From Thermodesulfatator atlanticus DSM 21156 (lineage in GTDB: Bacteria > Desulfobacterota > Thermodesulfobacteria > Thermodesulfobacteriales > Thermodesulfatatoraceae): a stretch of DNA of 64,000 bases. The stretch's first letter is position 1; every line of letters begins with the position of its first letter. Location of the stretch: positions 1 to 64,000 of the forward strand of contig NZ_ATXH01000011.1 in assembly GCF_000421585.1 (NCBI RefSeq), written 5' to 3'. Under the pieces are notes generated by a model. That model ran no database searches, was not told the origin of the DNA, and saw only the letters and a program-made list of their open reading frames with translations. The translations under genes were made by a program, and so were the position numbers. Positions 59,774 through 64,000 of this stretch are shown in pieces.

Positions 59774-60815
59774 TTCTGAGGTACTTGAGGATGAAGGCTT
59801 CAAAATTTTCCTCCGGTGCGGCTTTTACCGGCAAAACGTAGCATGGTGAAAGTGACTTTACAAAGTCCTTAAGCTTAACGGCGTCTTTTTCCGTGGTAAG
59901 AAAGCCAAAGGCTTCTTTCTTTTCCCGCAGCAAAAGAAGCTTTTTGATCTCTTTGGGCCCGTAGCTTGCGTGGTCTTCAAAAGAAAGAGTGGCAACGATT
60001 TTGGCCCTCCTTTGGGCTTCCTGGAAAAAAGGCTCAGGATTAGCCAGGCCGCAAAAGGCAACAAATTTTTCTCTGGCAGGAAAGCTTTCTTCGTTTTTTT
60101 CCTGCCAGAGATTTTCTAAGGGATAAGGGCTTTCGGTGACAAAAGGCGCAAAAAAGACGGGTTTTTGGTATGAGGCAAGCCTTTCGGAAAGATAAAGGGC
60201 CTCGGGGGCATTCCGGTCTGCCTTGGTTATTAAAAAGACGTGTGCCCGGCATAGGGCGGCAAGAGGTTCCCTTAAGTAGCCGGCAGGGAAGACTTTTTCA
60301 CAAAAAGGGTCTTTTCCCGCTGAAAAAAGAACAATATCAAGGTCGCGTTTAAGCTTAAGGTGCTGGAAGCCATCATCAAGCACAAGCACGTTGGCCTTTA
60401 GCTTTTCGGTGGCAAAGGCTGCTCCCTTGGCTCTGTCTCTGGCAATGATTATTGGGGCCTTGGTTTTTATGCCGAGGAGATAGGCCTCATCGCCAATCTC
60501 ATAAGGGGTGCGCAAAGGGATGCCATCTCTGGCGCCAAGAACAGGGCCTTTTTCTTTGCCTCCATAGCCGCGGGTGATAACCGCAGGCGCAAAGCCTTTT
60601 TCCTGAAGAAAGTTTGTAAGCCAGATCACCAGCGGGGTTTTCCCTTCACCCCCAAGGGTAATGTTCCCCACACTAATGACCGGAGAAGAAGCCTGGTAGC
60701 TTGGCAAAATTCCCCGGGCGTAAAGGGTTGCCCTAAGCTTGGTAGTTTTTTCCATGGCAAGGCCAAAAGGCCAGAAGAGGGAAGCGTTTTTTTGCCAGAA
60801 ACTTTTAAGCGACAT
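59757..60815 (-). CDS. lpxK: Tetraacyldisaccharide 4'-kinase
   Basis: 352 residues. The N-terminal membrane-associated helix is followed by 'PVISVGNITLGGEGKTPLVI', with Walker A GGEGKTP at 55-61; 'ITRGYGGKEKGPV', 'GDEAYLLGIKTKAPIIIARD' and 'VLVLDDGFQHLKLKRDLDI' are LpxK blocks. It phosphorylates the lipid A disaccharide at the inner membrane, so the organism makes lipopolysaccharide. It overlaps the phosphatase gene by 11 bases. Confidence 0.97.
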   Translation of the reverse strand: MSLKSFWQKNASLFWPFGLAMEKTTKLRATLYARGILPSYQASSPVISVGNITLGGEGKTPLVIWLTNFLQEKGFAPAVITRGYGGKEKGPVLGARDGIPLRTPYEIGDEAYLLGIKTKAPIIIARDRAKGAAFATEKLKANVLVLDDGFQHLKLKRDLDIVLFSAGKDPFCEKVFPAGYLREPLAALCRAHVFLITKADRNAPEALYLSERLASYQKPVFFAPFVTESPYPLENLWQEKNEESFPAREKFVAFCGLANPEPFFQEAQRRAKIVATLSFEDHASYGPKEIKKLLLLREKKEAFGFLTTEKDAVKLKDFVKSLSPCYVLPVKAAPEENFEAFILKYLRNAASL

Positions 60816-61419
60816 CAGAGAGAAGCATATCCTCTGCCGTGCGCACGAAAAACCCCTGAGGTTCTTTTTCTACCACAAAAACTCTGGCGTTAGGCACAGA
60901 AATTACCCGGTAGTCCTTAAGCTCAATACCAAGGAAATAACAAAAAAGCACCCTTACCACCACCATGTGGGTTACGATGAGGACCGGGGTTTTTCGTGCA
61001 AAGAGAGAAAGCGCTCTGGGTACCACGCGTTCTTTTACTTTTTGTAGATTTTCGCAGCCAGGAAGGTCAAAAAGATGGGGGTTTTTGCGCCACATTTCGT
61101 ATTTTAAAGAGGCGTTTGCTATGATTTCGTCTTTAGTTTTTCCTTCCCAGGGCGGGATGTTTATTTCAATAAAGGCAGGATCAGGGATAATGGGGAGAGG
61201 GCGGGCCATGCCTTTTCTTACGGCTATGGCGGTTTCCATGGTGCGCCTTAAGGGGCTTGCGTAAATGGCAGAGATATCCTCTTTGGCAATGAGGCGTCCG
61301 GCCTCTTGCGCCTGCCTTATCCCTTCTGGGGTTAGTGGTTCTTCGGTGCGCCCGGTAAAGCGGTTTTCAAGGTTGGCCCTGGTCAGGCCGTGGCGCATAA
61401 TAAAAATTCGCTCGTTCAT
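60805..61419 (-). CDS. Histidine phosphatase family protein (phosphoglycerate mutase-like)
   Basis: 204 residues. RHG (9-11) carries the phospho-accepting His; 'GRTEEPLTPEGIRQAQEAGR' and 'AIYASPLRRTMETA' are standard, and 'VLIVTHMVVVRVLFCYFLGI' supplies the second His. It could be a cofactor-dependent mutase, an alpha-ribazole phosphatase (CobC) or a sugar phosphatase. Being co-transcribed with lpxK might point to a phosphosugar, but this is a guess. It begins after a terminator, so it likely has its own promoter. Confidence 0.88.
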   Translation of the reverse strand: MNERIFIMRHGLTRANLENRFTGRTEEPLTPEGIRQAQEAGRLIAKEDISAIYASPLRRTMETAIAVRKGMARPLPIIPDPAFIEINIPPWEGKTKDEIIANASLKYEMWRKNPHLFDLPGCENLQKVKERVVPRALSLFARKTPVLIVTHMVVVRVLFCYFLGIELKDYRVISVPNARVFVVEKEPQGFFVRTAEDMLLSDVA

Positions 61420-61438
61420 TTGTCTTCTTATCGCATAA

Positions 61439-61476
61439 GAAAGCCCCTTTCTTTAACTCTGGAAAGGGGCTTTCAT
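61439..61476 (-). terminator. Intrinsic terminator after htpX
   Basis: On the minus strand AAAGCCCCTTTCC, loop, then GGAAAGGGGCTTT and TCTTA: a 12-13 bp stem. It ends the htpX unit 45 bases after the stop codon. Confidence 0.8.
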
Positions 61477-61494
61477 GAAATTTTTAGAAAACTT

Positions 61495-61506
61495 GGGAAC
61501 GGATCC
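61495..61506. repeat. Half-site of the palindromic element (copy L)
   Basis: TGGGAACGGATCC only, without a left arm, directly 3' of htpX. It could be a remnant. Confidence 0.45.
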
Positions 61507-61520
61507 TATTGGCAAAGGCC

Positions 61521-62390
61521 TTATGCGGCAATCCCTTCTCTTCTGGCTATTTCAACTAACTTGGCAATGCGATCTTCAATGGGCGGGTGAGTTGAAAACA
61601 GCTTATAGAGCGAGGAACCAGACAACGGATTAACAATAAACATCTGGGCCTGCGCAGGGTTTACCTGCATGGGAATTCTTTTGTTCCACTGGTCTAATTT
61701 TTCCAAGGCCCTTGCCAGCGAAAGCGGGCAGCGGCAAATCTTGGCCCCGGTAGCATCGGCAAGATACTCACGGCTACGGCTCACCGCCATCTGGATAATC
61801 ATGGCTGCAAGGGGCGCAAGGATGATCATCAGAAAAATCCCCACGTAGCCCAAAATACCGTTGTCTTCGTCATCGCTTGAAAAACCGCCGAAAAGAAGGG
61901 ACCAGGAGGCCATGTCGGCAAGGTATGCAATGGCACCAGCAAGCACCGCCGCGATGCTTGAGATAAGAATATCGCGGTTTTTGATGTGGGCGATCTCGTG
62001 GGCCAAAACACCTTCCAGTTCATCGCGATTGAGAATGCGCATTATCCCTGCGGTAACTGCCACTGCGGCGTGCTCAGGGTCTCTTCCCGTGGCAAAGGCG
62101 TTTGGGGTTTCGGTAGGGATGATATAAACCCTGGGCTTAGGGATCCCTGCTTGTGCGGCAAGCTTGGCCACTAATTGATGCAACTCAGGGGCCTCTGACG
62201 GGGAAACCGGCCTTGCGCCAGACATTTTTAAGGCCAGCTTGTCAGAATACCAGTAGGCAAAAAAGTTCATAACCCCTGCCAGCACAAGCGCGAAAATGGC
62301 TCCAACCTTGCCGCCGATAAGCTGGCCGCAAATTACAAAAAGGGCTGTTAAGGCTGCCAGCAGCATAAATGTTTTAAGCGTGTTATACAC
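61521..62390 (-). CDS. htpX: Membrane zinc metalloprotease HtpX
   Basis: 289 residues, M48 family. Two N-terminal membrane helices (5-22, 28-47), then 'SEAPELHQLVAKLAAQAGIP', 'NAFATGRDPEHAAVAVTAGI', the zinc site HEIAH (131-135) and two further helices (150-170, 185-205), and 'SREYLADATGAKI' with the third ligand Glu. It degrades damaged membrane proteins. The start is GTG 62390 with AGGAGGG 8 bases upstream. Confidence 0.96.
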   Translation of the reverse strand: MYNTLKTFMLLAALTALFVICGQLIGGKVGAIFALVLAGVMNFFAYWYSDKLALKMSGARPVSPSEAPELHQLVAKLAAQAGIPKPRVYIIPTETPNAFATGRDPEHAAVAVTAGIMRILNRDELEGVLAHEIAHIKNRDILISSIAAVLAGAIAYLADMASWSLLFGGFSSDDEDNGILGYVGIFLMIILAPLAAMIIQMAVSRSREYLADATGAKICRCPLSLARALEKLDQWNKRIPMQVNPAQAQMFIVNPLSGSSLYKLFSTHPPIEDRIAKLVEIARREGIAA

Positions 62391-62460
62391 GGCTCACCCT
62401 CCTTTTTTGGAAAGTTTTTTCATATTTGTTTAATAAAATTAAAGTGAAATGGCTTTTATT

Positions 62461-63210
62461 TCAAGATTTTTGAAGAAAAAACATGAAATGGATGATACTC
62501 ATGAGGTATAGGGCCGCTGTCTCTGCACGCAAGATGTATTGGCCAAGGCATGTAGGGATAAAACCTTTTTCACACAAAAATGCGGCTTCTTTTTCAGAAA
62601 AGCCCCCTTCAGGTCCGGTTAAAACCAAGATTTTTTTAAATGCAGAGGAGGCTTTCAGAATTTCTTTGGGATTTTTTTCTCTTTCTTTTTCATAGGCAAA
62701 GATTTTAAGGTCTGCATCCATTTCTGCTACCTGAGCAAGGCTTTGAGGAGTGTTTATTTTAAGAGGCCAGAGCCTGCGGCATTGTTTAAGGCTTTGTAAG
62801 GCACGCTTTTCAAGCTTTTTTACAAGGTTTTCTTTGGGTTTTGCCACGGTCCTTTCGGTAATTACAGGGACTATCTCTGTTACCGAAAGCTCAACTGCCT
62901 TTTCTACCAGGAAAGAAAGCCAGTCTTTTTTAAGCAGGGGCACAAGAAAGATAACTTGAGGAAACAAAGGATCTTCCCGGCGCAAAAGTGTTAAGGCTTT
63001 AACCAAGGTTCCTTTTTTTGTTATTTTAAGGATCTCTCCCATGAATTCCTGGCCAGCAAGGTCAAGCAAGATGATTTTATCTCCTGCCTTTAAGCGCAGG
63101 ACGTCTTTTAAGTGATGGCTTTCCTCAGCGCTTAGCAAGTAGGGCTTACTGAGGGTAATCCCCGGAGCAAGGAACCTGGTTAGGCTTTGCGCAGGGCAAG
63201 CATTGTCCAT
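62461..63210 (-). CDS. rsmE: 16S rRNA (uracil1498-N3)-methyltransferase
   Basis: 249 residues: an N-terminal PUA-like domain ('AEESHHLKDVLRLKAGDKII') and a SPOUT knot with 'DWLSFLVEKAVELSVTEIVP', 'QSLKQCRRLWPL', and 'LTGPEGGFSEKEAAFL', the SAM-binding knot. It methylates U1498 of 16S rRNA. The ATG at 63210 overlaps the end of prmA by 31 bases; a shorter start is not evident. prmA-rsmE is a common gene pair. Confidence 0.95.
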   Translation of the reverse strand: MDNACPAQSLTRFLAPGITLSKPYLLSAEESHHLKDVLRLKAGDKIILLDLAGQEFMGEILKITKKGTLVKALTLLRREDPLFPQVIFLVPLLKKDWLSFLVEKAVELSVTEIVPVITERTVAKPKENLVKKLEKRALQSLKQCRRLWPLKINTPQSLAQVAEMDADLKIFAYEKEREKNPKEILKASSAFKKILVLTGPEGGFSEKEAAFLCEKGFIPTCLGQYILRAETAALYLMSIIHFMFFLQKS

Positions 63211-64000
63211 TCTTCAAATTCGCGGTCTATTTTTTCGGTATAAATTTCAAGTCCTAGGGCTTGGTATTTTTCTTTTAATTCCGGGGCTTGTTCTTTTAAA
63301 AAGCCAGAGAGCAGTAAAAAGCCTTCTTTGTTCAAAAGTTCAGCCAGTTTTTTCGCCATAAGGCCAAGCTCGTAGGCAGAGATGTTGGCACAAATAACGT
63401 CAAAGCCAGACATAATTTCCCAAAGAGGGGTGGTTGAGACAAAGACCTTGTCATGGAGATGATTCCTAAGGACGTTTTCCCGGGCAACTTCAGCGGCTTC
63501 AGGGTCAATATCAATGGCAATGATTTCCTTTGCACCTAACTTAGCCGCAGCGATCGCAAGGATTCCAGTGCCTGTGCCTACGTCTAAAACACTGGGTGCT
63601 ATGCCTTTAGGGGTAAATTCGTTTTCAAAAATTTCTTCGAGGGTTTCAAGGATAAGGGCGGTGGAAGGGTGATGACCGGTGCCAAAGGCACGCCCCGGAT
63701 CAATCTCAATGACGATTTCCTCAGGACGGGGGACATAGACCTCCCAGGAGGGTTTTATCACGAGTCGTTTTCCAACTTTAATGGGCTTGAAATAGGCCTG
63801 CCAGGCGGTTTCCCATTCTTCTTCTGGCAAGGGCTTGTGCTCCAGCTTGAAATCGTGCCCGGGAAAGATCTCTGCCAGGGAATCAAGATAGGCGTAAATT
63901 TTCTTGATAAGTCCGGTTTCAGCTTGTTCAGGGGCCAGGTATCCGGTTACTTTAACCAAAGGTCCGCCTTCAGGGTGTGGTTCAACGTCTTCTAGCTTTA
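63180..64000 (-). CDS. prmA: Ribosomal protein L11 methyltransferase (partial, N-terminus beyond window)
   Basis: The catalytic part is complete: 'PGRAFGTGHHPSTALILETL', motif I 'VLDVGTGTGILAIAAAKLG', 'IDIDPEAAEVARENVLRNHL' and 'DVICANISAYEL' (the NPPY-like site, here ANI). PrmA trimethylates L11. The frame stays open to base 64000 ('KLEDVEPHPEGG' before the TTG at 63959), and PrmA proteins have an N-terminal L11-binding domain here, so the true start lies outside the window and the TTG is not a start. Confidence 0.94.
   Translation of the reverse strand, partial: KLEDVEPHPEGGPLVKVTGYLAPEQAETGLIKKIYAYLDSLAEIFPGHDFKLEHKPLPEEEWETAWQAYFKPIKVGKRLVIKPSWEVYVPRPEEIVIEIDPGRAFGTGHHPSTALILETLEEIFENEFTPKGIAPSVLDVGTGTGILAIAAAKLGAKEIIAIDIDPEAAEVARENVLRNHLHDKVFVSTTPLWEIMSGFDVICANISAYELGLMAKKLAELLNKEGFLLLSGFLKEQAPELKEKYQALGLEIYTEKIDREFEEWTMLALRKA

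Noticed and set aside
1-64000. CRISPR array, tRNA or rRNA genes, insertion sequence or prophage genes
   Set aside because: No regularly spaced repeats, no tRNA T-loop patterns in the gaps, and no transposase, integrase or phage structural protein was seen.

Overview
The window looks like a chromosomal segment of a thermophilic, anaerobic, Gram-negative bacterium, probably of the Thermodesulfobacteria (Thermodesulfatator/Thermosulfurimonas-like); the phylum is an inference, not proven here. Reasons: lipid A synthesis (lpxK) and outer-membrane genes, meso-diaminopimelate-type peptidoglycan (murE with a DNPR motif), a Tat-exported [FeFe] hydrogenase, an octaheme HAO-family cytochrome, selA, an MSHA/type IV pilus cluster, and Lys/Glu-rich proteins. 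No rRNA, tRNA, CRISPR array or transposase gene was seen.

Layout. 1-2.3 kb: the tail of a PD-(D/E)XK protein, repeats, a methyltransferase and a radical SAM protein. 2.4-5.7 kb: [FeFe] hydrogenase, then a GGDEF-EAL gene split by a +1 frame change in an A6 run. 5.8-9.1 kb: a ChlD/ChlI-like AAA+ chelatase pair. 9.3-13.8 kb: a histidine kinase with a Rossmann-like N-terminus, a chemoreceptor, and an orphan amino-acid-type binding protein directly upstream of the chemoreceptor. 13.9-16.1 kb: ribBA-ribH-nusB. 16.1-25.7 kb: an MSHA-like pilus operon on the minus strand and a divergent pilin. 26.6-29.5 kb: a PilR/PilS-like two-component pair. 29.6-44.4 kb: the division and cell wall (dcw) operon mraZ-rsmH-ftsL-ftsI-murE-murF-mraY-murD-murG-murC-murB-ftsQ-ftsA-ftsZ. 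44.5-45.7 kb: DUF3135 and YkgJ-like proteins. 46-50.5 kb: octaheme cytochrome, a haem-motif Tll0287-like sensor and three unrecognised A-rich genes. 50.6-54.5 kb: selA, a TPR protein, a metallo-hydrolase and an amphi-Trp protein. 54.9-64 kb: a FadL-like porin, galE, a TIGR03790 protein, sfsA, lpxK, a histidine phosphatase, htpX, rsmE and prmA (cut by the window end).

Most striking. (1) In an otherwise textbook dcw operon the ftsI product is an intact 449-residue reading frame that has lost the SxxK segment and has no SxN or KTG motif in the catalytic region, and ftsW is absent from its usual place between murD and murG. The septal glycosyltransferase/transpeptidase pair therefore seems dismantled at this locus, while the precursor pathway and FtsQ/L/A/Z remain. 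(2) A family of roughly 110-bp, nested palindromic intergenic elements, with a BamHI-ended 17-bp core stem, occurs about ten times. Several copies carry paired (compensatory) changes, so the fold rather than the primary sequence appears conserved. (3) Several A-rich, minus-strand genes (EAL, chemoreceptor, distal pilus genes, the 48.4-50.5 kb trio) differ sharply in base composition from their neighbours, even within one operon.

All functional statements rest on reading motifs by eye; no searches were run.
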